This document shows positions 1 to 7,033 of a DNA stretch of 18,254 bases, in pieces. Position 1 is the stretch's first letter, and every line of letters starts with the position of its first letter. The position numbers and the translations under genes are program-made. Location: NCBI GenBank assembly GCA_045637775.1, contig JAZUAC010000007.1:1-18254 (forward strand), given 5' to 3'. The notes beneath the pieces are model-generated. The model was not told the origin of the DNA and ran no database searches. It worked only from the letters and a program-made list of their open reading frames with translations. Origin of the DNA: UMGS172 sp045637775. GTDB taxonomy: Bacteria; Bacillota; Clostridia; Oscillospirales; Acutalibacteraceae.

Positions 1-54
1 ACACCTCATCCGCCTCACATTCGTTCGGCACCTTCTCGCACTGGAGAAGGCTTT
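1..54 (-). repeat. Family-2 multi-hairpin repeat, minus orientation
   Basis: Read on the minus strand this is a hairpin CCTTCTC/GAGAAGG followed by a GC-rich segment ending GGCGGATGAGGTG. The order (C/T-rich hairpin, short hairpin, then GACGGATG-like tail) matches the copy at 226-270, so I place both in one family. It may begin before the window. No coding potential is evident. Confidence 0.6.
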
Positions 55-301
55 CGGGAGGGCACAGAGGCCCTCCCTACAACAGACCTAAAAGATGATG
101 TAGGGACCGACCTCCCGGGCGGTCCGTAAGTTGACGAACAACCCCGTGTATTCGTAGGGGAGGATATTATCCTCCCGAAAATTGTCAATAAACCATTTGT
201 AGGGGCGAACTGTGTTCGCCCGTTAGCCTTCCCTTGTGAGGGAAGGTGGCAGCCGAAGGCTGACGGATGGGTAGTAGGGGCTGGCGCCCTCGACAGCCCA
301 C
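55..301. repeat. Array of five GTAGGG palindromes (family 1) with one family-2 unit embedded
   Basis: Family-1 units lie at 55-82 (reverse), 99-127, 153-177, 198-222 and 273-301 (forward). Each begins GTAGGG and ends CCG or similar, with an inner stem that differs per unit: GGGAGGGC/GCCCTCCC, GGACCG/CGGTCC, GGAGGAT/ATCCTCC, GGGCGAAC/GTTCGCCC, GGGCTG/CAGCCC. Successive starts are 44, 54 and 45 bp apart, then 75 bp where a family-2 unit (226-270) intervenes. That unit has a CCTTCCCT/AGGGAAGG hairpin, an AGCC/GGCT hairpin and a GACGGATGGG tail. No gene is visible in 1-500. Confidence 0.85.
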
Positions 302-355
302 AAAAGCCGTTACAAATTTTTGTTTAATTGGCAATTTATAATATCAACAAAACTA

Positions 356-384
356 TTGTAATTTGTGAAAAAATGTGCTAAAAT
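356..384 (+). promoter_or_regulatory. Probable sigma-A promoter for ricT/yaaT
   Basis: TTGTAA (356-361) and TAAAAT (379-384) are separated by exactly 17 bp. The sequence is AT-rich and the first gene downstream starts at 501, giving a leader of roughly 110 nt. Nothing recognisable was found in the leader apart from a weak GTAGGGT...ACCCCTGC pairing near 440-475, which may be a decayed repeat unit. Confidence 0.5.
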
Positions 385-500
385 ATATTGTCATAAATGA
401 TATGTTTTGTCATTTTGGCGTAGTGAAGAATCTATTGTGTAGGGTTGATACATAATGCACCCCTGCAAAGTATTACCGAATAAATTTTTGGAGAATATAA

Positions 501-1361
501 ATGGTTGAAGTTATCGGAGTAAAATTCCGTTCCGACGGACGGATATATTCTTTCAGTCCCAAGGGTGAAAAATTCGCCGTTGGCTCTTATGTTATTGTCA
601 CCACCTCAAGGGGTACCGAATGCGGCGAGGTTGTTAGCGAAAACCACAACATTCCCGACAGTCAGGTTGTCGGTCAACTTAAAGATGTTGTGCGTGCCGC
701 AACCGAGGGTGACCTCAAAAAAATGCGTGAAAACCGCGACCGCGAAAAGGACGCTTTTGAGTTTTGTGAGCGCAAGATTGCCGACCGCAAGCTTGAAATG
801 AAGCTGGTGGATGTTGAAATAGCCTTTGACGGAAGCAAGATTTTGTTCTTCTTCACTGCCGATGGCCGTGTTGACTTCCGTGAACTGGTAAAGGACCTTG
901 CAGGTCATTTCCACACCCGAATCGAGCTTCGTCAGATAGGCGTTCGTGACGAGGCCAAGATGATGGGCGGTCTTGGAATTTGCGGACAACCCTTCTGTTG
1001 TCAGCGATTTTTGTCCGACTTCCAGCCGGTTTCAATCAAAATGGCCAAGGAACAGGGGCTTTCGCTTAATCCCACCAAAATTTCGGGCACCTGTGGTCGA
1101 CTTATGTGCTGTTTGAAGTATGAGCAGGATGCGTATGAGTATCTTGATAAAATCACACCCCGAAACGGCAGTTATGTCGACACTCCCGAGGGTAAGGGCA
1201 CCGTTGTTGATGTCAGCCTTTTGACCGGCAAGCTGAAGGTTCAGCTCGACGGTTCGGAAGGATTACCCGTGTCTGTCCACCGCGATGAAATAAAGGTGCT
1301 TCGCGGATGCAAGGGTTGTAAGAAGAATAATCAGAACGATACACCCGAAGAGGAAAATTAA
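501..1361 (+). CDS. ricT: RicT/YaaT, PSP1-domain Ric-complex protein
   Basis: The 286-residue product matches the PSP1/YaaT family in length and motifs. It has the N-terminal EVVSEN-type PSP1 segment, then two cysteine clusters, CGQPFCC (161-167) and CGRLMCC (198-204), and an extra C-x-x-C at 270-273 in a basic tail. In Bacillus subtilis RicT joins RicA and RicF in a cytoplasmic complex that carries Fe-S clusters and modulates RNase Y processing, sporulation, competence and biofilm decisions; that role is family knowledge. The start is fixed by GGAGA at 490-494, six bases before ATG. It is followed by a repeat-filled gap and purC in the same direction. Family assignment is very sure; physiology in this organism is inferred. 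The C-terminal CxxC is not one I recognise as universal. Confidence 0.93.
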   Translation: MVEVIGVKFRSDGRIYSFSPKGEKFAVGSYVIVTTSRGTECGEVVSENHNIPDSQVVGQLKDVVRAATEGDLKKMRENRDREKDAFEFCERKIADRKLEMKLVDVEIAFDGSKILFFFTADGRVDFRELVKDLAGHFHTRIELRQIGVRDEAKMMGGLGICGQPFCCQRFLSDFQPVSIKMAKEQGLSLNPTKISGTCGRLMCCLKYEQDAYEYLDKITPRNGSYVDTPEGKGTVVDVSLLTGKLKVQLDGSEGLPVSVHRDEIKVLRGCKGCKKNNQNDTPEEEN

Positions 1362-1367
1362 CGGTTA

Positions 1368-1442
1368 GGCGATTCATGAATCGCCCCTACAACACTGCCT
1401 ATACTTAAATGATTTTTCGGGAGGATAATATCCTCCCCTACA
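1368..1442. repeat. Two GTAGGG palindromes between ricT and purC, both reverse
   Basis: Units are 1368-1392 (arms GGCGATTC/GAATCGCC) and 1418-1442 (arms GGAGGATA/TATCCTCC), both read as GTAGGG on the minus strand, with starts 50 bp apart. The arms are the same types as the units at 17289-17313 and 153-177, respectively, showing that particular stem types recur at distant loci. Confidence 0.85.
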
Positions 1443-1460
1443 GCAACTGCACGATAAACC

Positions 1461-1489
1461 TTAACGGTTATCACATAAATTTATATACT
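1461..1489 (+). promoter_or_regulatory. Possible promoter for purC
   Basis: TTAACG (1461-1466) and TATACT (1484-1489) are spaced by 17 bp just after the repeat pair and 21 bp before the purC ATG. The leader would be very short. No purine riboswitch fold was recognised here, so regulation of purC is not evident from the sequence. Confidence 0.4.
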
Positions 1490-1510
1490 TTTAAAAAAGG
1501 GGACTTTTTT

Positions 1511-2209
1511 ATGAAAAAGCTTTATACAGGCAAGACCAAAGACGTTTTCGCTTTGGACAATGGCAATGTTCTTTTGAAATTCAAGGACGATTGCACCGGT
1601 AAAGACGGTGTTTTCGATCCCGGTGAGAACTCGGTAGGTCTCACTATCGACGGTATCGGCAAGGCCAACTTGCAGACCTCGGTTTACTACTTTGAGTTGC
1701 TCAAGAAGGCCGGCATTAAGACTCACTATGTTTCGGCCGATATTGAGAATGCTACTATGGAGGTTCTTCCTGCAGAGTGCCTCGGTAAAGCTCAGGGCGG
1801 TGGCGGACTTGAGGTTATCTGCCGTTTGGTTGCTACCGGCAGCTTCATCCGTCGCTATGGCGAGTATATCAAGGATGGCACCGTTATCCCCAACGGATAT
1901 GTTGAGTGCACCTTCAAGAACGACGAGAAGGGCGATCCGCTTGTAACCGGCGAAGGACTTGAGGTTTTGGGCGTTATGACCCCCGAAATGTTCCAGTCCA
2001 TGAAGGAACAGACCCTTAAAATCACCCGCATTGTTGCCGACGATTTGAAGACCTTGGGTCTCGACCTTTGGGATGTTAAGTTCGAGTTCGGTTACAACAA
2101 CGGCGAGGTTGTTCTCATTGATGAGATTGCTTCGGGCAATATGCGTGTCTATAAGGACGGCAAGATTGTTGACCCTGTAGAGCTCACCAAGATTATCAAC
2201 AACAGATAA
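1511..2209 (+). CDS. purC: Phosphoribosylaminoimidazole-succinocarboxamide synthase (SAICAR synthetase)
   Basis: The 232-residue product is a full-length bacterial PurC. It catalyses ATP-dependent joining of CAIR and aspartate to give SAICAR in de novo purine synthesis. Visible signatures are the N-terminal KLYTGKTKDVF nucleotide-binding segment, KFKDDCTGKDGV, the ICRLVATGSFIRRYG motif in the middle, and LIDEIASGNMR near the C-terminus. The in-frame upstream codons 1409-1510 lie in repeat DNA, so I start at ATG 1511, preceded by AAGGGGAC. A mismatch-tolerant terminator follows within 15 bases. No other pur gene lies in the window, so purC is not in a pur operon here. Confidence 0.95.
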   Translation: MKKLYTGKTKDVFALDNGNVLLKFKDDCTGKDGVFDPGENSVGLTIDGIGKANLQTSVYYFELLKKAGIKTHYVSADIENATMEVLPAECLGKAQGGGGLEVICRLVATGSFIRRYGEYIKDGTVIPNGYVECTFKNDEKGDPLVTGEGLEVLGVMTPEMFQSMKEQTLKITRIVADDLKTLGLDLWDVKFEFGYNNGEVVLIDEIASGNMRVYKDGKIVDPVELTKIINNR

Positions 2210-2220
2210 GAGTTATCTTT

Positions 2221-2252
2221 CCCCCAACGCTTTAAGCTTTGGGGGATTTTTT
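2221..2252 (+). terminator. Rho-independent terminator after purC
   Basis: CCCCCAA pairs with TTGGGGG, and the stem continues through one mismatch into GCTT/AAGC. The hairpin (2221-2245) is followed directly by ATTTTTTG. Confidence 0.85.
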
Positions 2253-2305
2253 GTGCTTGGGATGGGAAAAAGTCGTTTTTGTACAAACGATATACGGTTT
2301 GAGCA

Positions 2306-2334
2306 TTGCAAACCGTGATAAAATGTGGTTTAAT
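2306..2334 (+). promoter_or_regulatory. Promoter for the MATE exporter
   Basis: TTGCAA (2306-2311) and TTTAAT (2329-2334) are separated by 17 bp, shortly before a GGTGAT ribosome site and the ATG at 2352. The leader would be about 10 nt. With the purC terminator upstream, this makes the gene a separate transcription unit. Confidence 0.5.
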
Positions 2335-2351
2335 AGTGTTCGGGTGATAAA

Positions 2352-3728
2352 ATGACCGCAATTAAAAAGTTTTTTACATTTGATAAAAGTCTTTTCAAAC
2401 ACACATCGAGTTTGGGTACACTTTCCTTGTTTTCGCTCATGCTGCCCATGCTTTTTGAGAGTGCCATGCTCTATATGCAGAACACCGTCAACACCGCTGT
2501 TTTAAGCGGTTATTCAGAGGATGCGGTGTCAGCAGTAGGCTCGACCTCGACGGTAATTTCGCTCATTTCCCTGCTTGGCACCATGATTGCCAACGGCTCT
2601 ATCGTGGTTGTCAGCAACCGCATAGGTGCCGAGGACATGAAGTCGGTCAAGGAGCTTTCATTCACCGCCATTGCGGTTAATGTTATCATTGCCGCCGTTG
2701 TCACACCGCTTATGGTTTTACTCACACCGCAGGTTGTCGGTTTTTTGAACCTTGAGGGTGTTGTGTGCGAATTGGCACTTCAATATTTTAAGATAAGAAT
2801 GATATATGTGGGCTTCACCATTGTCACCTCGGCTTTGTTGGCTCTGCTTAAGTGCTACGGTTTCCCGAAGTATACCTTCTATGTGGGCCTGCTTGTCAAC
2901 GGACTGAACCTTATTTTGAACATTTTGGTGGTTTATTATCCGCAGTATGCACCTATCACGGGTGTTGCCGGTGTTGCTTACAGTTGTTGTATCAGTAATA
3001 TTGTGGGCTTTGTTGTGGCTGTAATCTTCTTTTTAAAGGTCAAAATCAAGCTCAAGGTCCCCGACAGTGTGCATGACTTTTTCCGCCACATAAAGTCCGT
3101 TTTGCGAATCGGCATCCCGTCGGGTATTTCGTCGGTTTCGTTTACCTTTTCCAAGATTTTCACGGCCTCGTTTATTGCGATTTTGGGTGCAAGGGCGTTG
3201 TCGACCAATGTTTATTTCACCAATATTCTGTGCTATGTTTACCTTGTAAGTATGTGCATGGGCAATGCCAATGCACTGCTTGTGGGTCGGTGCTACGGTG
3301 CAGGCGATTACGAACGCGCTGACAAAATGAACGCACAGCTGATACGCATTACCACCGTTGTAAACCTTACTATCTCCTTGCTGGTGTTTCTTTTCAGAAA
3401 GCCGTTGTTGGGCATCTTTACCGACGACGAATGGGCAATGCAGGTGGCTTTCGGCGTCTTTTTGGTGGATATTATAGTTGAGCAGGCCCGAGCCATAAGC
3501 CAGATTTACGAATATGCCCTGCGTGCTACGGGTGACGTTATGTATTCGATGGTGTTCATAGTTTCGTCGTGTTGGTTGTTCAGCATCGGTCTTTCGTATG
3601 TGCTTGCCATAGAATGCAACATGGGACTTATCGGTTGCTTTATCGGTCTTGCCGTTGATGAATGGGTGCGTACCATTGTTACATATTTCCGTTGGAAAAG
3701 CGGAAAATGGAAGCGTGAAGCAAAATGA
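2352..3728 (+). CDS. MATE-family multidrug/metabolite exporter
   Basis: The 458-residue membrane protein has about twelve hydrophobic segments arranged as two similar halves, the usual length and plan of MatE proteins. These export cationic compounds or metabolites across the cytoplasmic membrane by Na+ or H+ antiport. Recognisable family segments are LPMLFESAMLYMQNTVNTA in helix 1, GTMIANGSIVVVSNRIGAED near residue 80-100, the GIPSGISSVSFTFSK opening of the second half and GNANALLVGRCYGAGDYERA. The start follows GGTGAT spaced by 3 bases. It is a single-gene unit between two terminators. Substrate cannot be told from sequence; no drug-related neighbour is present. Confidence 0.9.
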   Translation: MTAIKKFFTFDKSLFKHTSSLGTLSLFSLMLPMLFESAMLYMQNTVNTAVLSGYSEDAVSAVGSTSTVISLISLLGTMIANGSIVVVSNRIGAEDMKSVKELSFTAIAVNVIIAAVVTPLMVLLTPQVVGFLNLEGVVCELALQYFKIRMIYVGFTIVTSALLALLKCYGFPKYTFYVGLLVNGLNLILNILVVYYPQYAPITGVAGVAYSCCISNIVGFVVAVIFFLKVKIKLKVPDSVHDFFRHIKSVLRIGIPSGISSVSFTFSKIFTASFIAILGARALSTNVYFTNILCYVYLVSMCMGNANALLVGRCYGAGDYERADKMNAQLIRITTVVNLTISLLVFLFRKPLLGIFTDDEWAMQVAFGVFLVDIIVEQARAISQIYEYALRATGDVMYSMVFIVSSCWLFSIGLSYVLAIECNMGLIGCFIGLAVDEWVRTIVTYFRWKSGKWKREAK

Positions 3729-3729
3729 A

Positions 3730-3767
3730 AAAAGAGAACCTTTTGCAACTGCAAAAGGTTCTCTTTT
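3730..3767. terminator. Bidirectional terminator between convergent MATE and glycosidase genes
   Basis: A perfect 17-bp stem (3730-3746 with 3751-3767) around the loop AACT, with A-tract and T-tract flanks on both sides, sits directly after the MATE stop and directly before the stop of the minus-strand gene. It can terminate both transcripts. Confidence 0.92.
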
Positions 3768-3768
3768 G

Positions 3769-5862
3769 TTAATCAAATATAATAAACACACTTCTGAACC
3801 ACGGCACGGTGTAGGTGTCGCCGACCTTTATCGGGGTGGTGGTGCCGTCGACGGGGTTAAAAAGCGTTGCGGTGGTTTTGGTTTTGTGGTTGAGTGTCAA
3901 TTCGGCATTTGTGCCGCGTGTGTTGTTGACCACAAAATACATTTCCTTGCCATCCTTCAAATACTTTGCCGTGAGTAGGTGGAGTCCGTCTGCCTTGGCA
4001 ACAAAATCTGTTTCGATGGCATCAACGAAGGCGTTGAGCTCGGGTGTGGAAACAGGCTTGAAATGCTCGGCAATATCGACCGCGATAGCATTGTCGGTGC
4101 CGATAGAGGGTAATTTGTTGTGGAACAGCACATTGACCCCTGCCGCTTTCAGCTCGACCAACGCCTTTTGTGCGCGCGAATCCATAACATCAACACCGGG
4201 AACGATAATTGTTTTAACATCGAGTCCCGATATTGTCGGCTTACCGTTTTTAAGGCTTTCGGCGGCATTGATCATATCCTCACAGTCGACAAACTGGAAG
4301 TCGATACCTCTTTTAAAGAACAACAGCTTGCCTGCCGCGCCCAAAGCATTGTCGGACTGCGAAGCATCACTCTGCACCGCACCCGAAGTTGTCGGGAAAT
4401 ATTTAGCCTGTGCATCCTCGATCGGGCGATAGACAAACACGCTGTCAACACTTTTCAAACCGTCCAGCATATAACCGATTCTGCCAACATACTCGTTGAA
4501 TTTTATGCAATCCTCGCGCGACTCATAATTTCGGCCTGCATAGCCTTCAATGTTGTTAAACCGCTTATCATAGGTGCCAAACTCGGCACGGAAATAGGAG
4601 TTGAACACCCTTACACCGTGCATTGCAAGAAGACCGACCACCGCCGACATGTTGTTCCACGGGTCTTCGGCAAACTCAGGCTTTTTGAGGAACGGGCAAA
4701 GCTCGACCATCATGCCGTTGGTATCCTTTTTTCGCACCACCATCTGCACGTGCTTTGCAGTGTTGCAGTTATACTCCTCGGGAATGCAGAGAAGTGTGTC
4801 AATACCGGGGTAATCAGCCGCCATTATAACGGGGATGTTGTCACCATAGGAATTAACATGCGATTTGAGACTTTCTTCGGCAAAGTAATGACCCGAAAAT
4901 ACAGTCCCGTGAGCACGGCACCATTCGGAAATCTGTCCCGAAAAGGCCTTGGCAATAAGCTTTGCAACAAGGCGGTAGAAGTTGATGCGGATAGCCTCAT
5001 GCCCTGCGCCGTTTTCAAAAATCAACGGTAAATATGGCAATAGTGAGGTGCCGTATTCCTTTTTATACTCCTCAAAAAGGGTGTCGCAATAGGGTGCCAA
5101 AGCATACGGCCAGGTTTCATAGGCACGGGCGTAGCCCGTCTGCAATGACGGCTCGTCGGTAAACACCGCGCCTGCGTTTTTGAAGACATCCAAGCAGGCC
5201 TTGTCGATGCCGTCATACATCAGTTCAATAAAACGCTTGACGGCATTCGGGTTAAGAAGATTTATGTATCGCTTAAAGGACGAAACGTTGTGCGTCAGGT
5301 GACTACCCTCATAGGCAGGCTTCTGGCAGAAGATGAAAAACGCTTCGTTGGCTTCAAGGTCACATTCAACAAAGGATTCGGTGAAGTCGACCGGAATCAT
5401 TTTATCGTACTGAACGCAAGACTCAGAAATGCTCGATGCATCAACGGGGTATTTGGCCGCCCAGACTATCTTGTCGGTCTCGTCGTCGATGGTAAATGTG
5501 GTGTGGCGAGGCTCGTAGGCAATGCGACGGACCATAAAAAAGCCCTTTGCCTCAAGCTCGGGATGACCCTTTAAGGTAAATCCGTTGGCCTGACCGCTGG
5601 GATAGCCTTTTTCGTCATATATCCAGTAATCCAGCCCCTCGGCCTTGATGCCGTCGGCTGTTTCTTTGAATATTTTGAGAGCTTCGTCGGTCACAAAGGT
5701 CTCGTCATTGAACTTTGGATTGATAACGGCACCGCCGTAGCCGTAAGCCTTTAGCGCTTTGGCCACTGCCGTCGGGTCATCCTTTACACAGAATGCGTGC
5801 AAAAGCGGTCGCACGCGGTATTTTGAATCGGGATTCAAGAATTTATCTTTGTTAAAGCTCAT
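3769..5862 (-). CDS. Glycoside hydrolase-like TIM-barrel protein (GH106/GH42-like), cytoplasmic
   Basis: The product is 697 residues when started at ATG 5862, which has GGAGG at 5870-5874; an in-frame ATG seven codons upstream (5883) lies before that site and is less likely. Visible landmarks are YDEKGYPSGQ near residues 82-91, typical of GH106-like sugar hydrolases, FTDEPS near 234-239 with a Glu that is a plausible acid/base, GHYFAEES near 324-331 and VELCPF near 387-391. The C-terminal ~150 residues look like an alpha/beta plus beta-sandwich tail. There is no signal peptide. It would cut an imported glycoside, perhaps rhamnose- or galactose-containing, but the substrate is not readable. 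The adjacent AraC regulator supports sugar-induced control. Family call is moderate; exact CAZy family uncertain. Confidence 0.6.
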   Translation of the reverse strand: MSFNKDKFLNPDSKYRVRPLLHAFCVKDDPTAVAKALKAYGYGGAVINPKFNDETFVTDEALKIFKETADGIKAEGLDYWIYDEKGYPSGQANGFTLKGHPELEAKGFFMVRRIAYEPRHTTFTIDDETDKIVWAAKYPVDASSISESCVQYDKMIPVDFTESFVECDLEANEAFFIFCQKPAYEGSHLTHNVSSFKRYINLLNPNAVKRFIELMYDGIDKACLDVFKNAGAVFTDEPSLQTGYARAYETWPYALAPYCDTLFEEYKKEYGTSLLPYLPLIFENGAGHEAIRINFYRLVAKLIAKAFSGQISEWCRAHGTVFSGHYFAEESLKSHVNSYGDNIPVIMAADYPGIDTLLCIPEEYNCNTAKHVQMVVRKKDTNGMMVELCPFLKKPEFAEDPWNNMSAVVGLLAMHGVRVFNSYFRAEFGTYDKRFNNIEGYAGRNYESREDCIKFNEYVGRIGYMLDGLKSVDSVFVYRPIEDAQAKYFPTTSGAVQSDASQSDNALGAAGKLLFFKRGIDFQFVDCEDMINAAESLKNGKPTISGLDVKTIIVPGVDVMDSRAQKALVELKAAGVNVLFHNKLPSIGTDNAIAVDIAEHFKPVSTPELNAFVDAIETDFVAKADGLHLLTAKYLKDGKEMYFVVNNTRGTNAELTLNHKTKTTATLFNPVDGTTTPIKVGDTYTVPWFRSVFIIFD

Positions 5863-5901
5863 ATCCTTACCTCCGAAGATCAAGCATTCCTGTTTAGTTT
5901 C

Positions 5902-5930
5902 AATATATCACACCGCCATTGCAGGTGCAA
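5902..5930 (-). promoter_or_regulatory. Promoter of the glycosidase-like gene with overlapping palindromic operator
   Basis: On the minus strand TTGCAC (5925-5930) and TATATT (5902-5907) are separated by 17 bp. The perfect inverted repeat ATTGCAGGTGCAAT (5918-5931) covers the -35 box. This placement suggests a repressor or activator site. The gene therefore has its own promoter inside the 98-base gap after the AraC gene. Confidence 0.6.
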
Positions 5931-5960
5931 TAAAAACTTCTGTTTTGGTCGGTTTTTTAT

Positions 5961-6752
5961 TTATTCTTTCTTCAATTTTTCAACATACTCGGTGGGAGTT
6001 TGGCCGATGACAGTCTTGAACACCTTTGAAAAGTAAAGCGGGTCCTGAAATCCGGATAAAAAAGCCACGTTTTTGACCGATTCGACACCGTGCTCTATGA
6101 GGAAAACCGCGTTGTTGATGCGAAGCGTTTTGACATACTCCGAAAAGCCCATATTCATTCTTCTTTTGAAGCAGGTTGAGAGGTATTTTGCGTTGTAGCC
6201 CAGCTCTTGGGCGGCGGTTTGCAACGACAATGTAACCTCGGAAAAATTTTCTTCGGCGTAACGTTGCAAAACAAAAGCAACATCTTCAAACTCCTGATTT
6301 ATCGGGTTTAGCTTTGAAAAGGTGTACAAAAGCACCGATTCCGAAACAAGGTCGATGTTTTCATCGGTGGCTCTCGAGATGTTTTCCTGCCAAAACGGCA
6401 ACATTCCCTCAAAGCCTTTGAACAAACGGTTAAGCGCACACACGCCAAACCGCAAAAACAGTTCTTCGGCACGTGAGCCCTCAAAACAGATGTAGTAGTA
6501 CTGCAGGTCGGTGCCGACGGCCTTGAATTTTTCGCCCGAAAAACCAAAAACCGCATCACCGGCCTTGACCGACACCGTTTCACGGTTAAAGTTCATTACT
6601 CCCTCACCGCTTTTTATCAGAAAAACGAAGTGAGTTTTCAATTCGGTCTCGGCCTTTTGCACCAGGGGGTCGGTTTCGAGAATAAATTTTACCGTTTTGA
6701 GCTCATTCTTCGCCCTGTCGGGAATAAATTTACAAAGATTTTTTACAATCAT
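5961..6752 (-). CDS. AraC-family transcriptional regulator
   Basis: The 263-residue protein has an N-terminal cupin-like sensor half (about residues 1-150, including GDAVFGFSGE) and a C-terminal double helix-turn-helix. The latter shows AAQELGYNAKYLSTCFKRR for the first unit and VKNVAFLSGFQDPLYFSKVF with GQTPTEYV for the second, the classic HTH_18 signature. ATG 6752 is chosen because AAGGAGAT precedes it; longer in-frame extension runs into repeat DNA. The gene lies just upstream of the glycosidase-like gene on the same strand and diverges from the EamA-like transporter, so both are likely targets. Inducer unknown. Its leader is unusually long and contains palindromic repeats. Confidence 0.92.
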   Translation of the reverse strand: MIVKNLCKFIPDRAKNELKTVKFILETDPLVQKAETELKTHFVFLIKSGEGVMNFNRETVSVKAGDAVFGFSGEKFKAVGTDLQYYYICFEGSRAEELFLRFGVCALNRLFKGFEGMLPFWQENISRATDENIDLVSESVLLYTFSKLNPINQEFEDVAFVLQRYAEENFSEVTLSLQTAAQELGYNAKYLSTCFKRRMNMGFSEYVKTLRINNAVFLIEHGVESVKNVAFLSGFQDPLYFSKVFKTVIGQTPTEYVEKLKKE

Positions 6753-6804
6753 AGTTATCTCCTTTTGCTTACAACCCACGCCTACAACAGGCATAAAGAC
6801 ATTT

Positions 6805-6903
6805 CGTAGGGGCTTTCCTGCGTTCGCTTGCGGGAGCATCGTGATGCGCCCCTACAAGAAACCTAACACCGCATCGTAGGGGCGGGCGCCTACGACCGCC
6901 CGT
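6805..6903. repeat. GTAGGG palindrome cluster in the AraC gene leader
   Basis: A forward head GTAGGGGC at 6806 is followed by a complete reverse unit at 6831-6857 (arms GCATC/GATGC, ending CCCCTAC). The forward unit at 6875-6903 has arms GGGCGG/CCGCCC. The reverse and forward units start 44 bp apart. Because the AraC promoter lies at 6926-6954, all of this is transcribed in the AraC mRNA leader. Confidence 0.8.
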
Positions 6904-6925
6904 CACGTCAGCCGTCCTTATAACG

Positions 6926-6954
6926 AATATACCATCCCAACCGCAAACAGTCAA
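6926..6954 (-). promoter_or_regulatory. Promoter of the AraC-family gene
   Basis: On the minus strand TTGACT (6949-6954) and TATATT (6926-6931) are separated by exactly 17 bp. The leader to ATG 6752 would be about 165-170 nt and carries the palindromic repeats of 6805-6903. Confidence 0.65.
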
Positions 6955-6958
6955 CCTT

Positions 6959-6986
6959 TTTCCATATATTTATGGAAATTTTCCAT
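6959..6986. promoter_or_regulatory. Candidate operator between divergent AraC and transporter promoters
   Basis: The perfect inverted repeat TTTCCATA-TATT-TATGGAAA occupies 6959-6978, and a third half-site TTTCCAT follows at 6980-6986. It lies five bases from the AraC -35 box and abuts the transporter -35 region, so a bound protein could touch both promoters. I infer a regulator site, most simply for the neighbouring AraC protein. Confidence 0.5.
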
Positions 6987-7013
6987 TTACTAATCACAAA
7001 AAACTCATATAAT
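6986..7013 (+). promoter_or_regulatory. Promoter of the EamA-like transporter
   Basis: A perfect TATAAT (7008-7013) is preceded at 16 bp by TTTACT (6986-6991). It lies about 20 bases before the ribosome site GAGGTG at 7022-7027. The weak -35 box, overlapping the TTTCCAT half-site, fits an activated promoter. Confidence 0.55.
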
Positions 7014-7033
7014 TAAGTTGTGAGGTGAAATTT

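Noticed and set aside
1362..1510. Purine riboswitch before purC
   Set aside because: The hairpins there are repeat units without the three-way-junction sequence pattern of purine aptamers.
3033..3791. 252-residue open frame on the minus strand
   Set aside because: It is antisense to the MATE gene and crosses the bidirectional terminator; His/Asn/Lys-rich composition is typical of a shadow frame.
4120..5031. 303-residue open frame on the plus strand
   Set aside because: It lies entirely antisense to the glycosidase-like gene, which has family motifs, a ribosome site and a promoter; the frame shows no recognisable domain.
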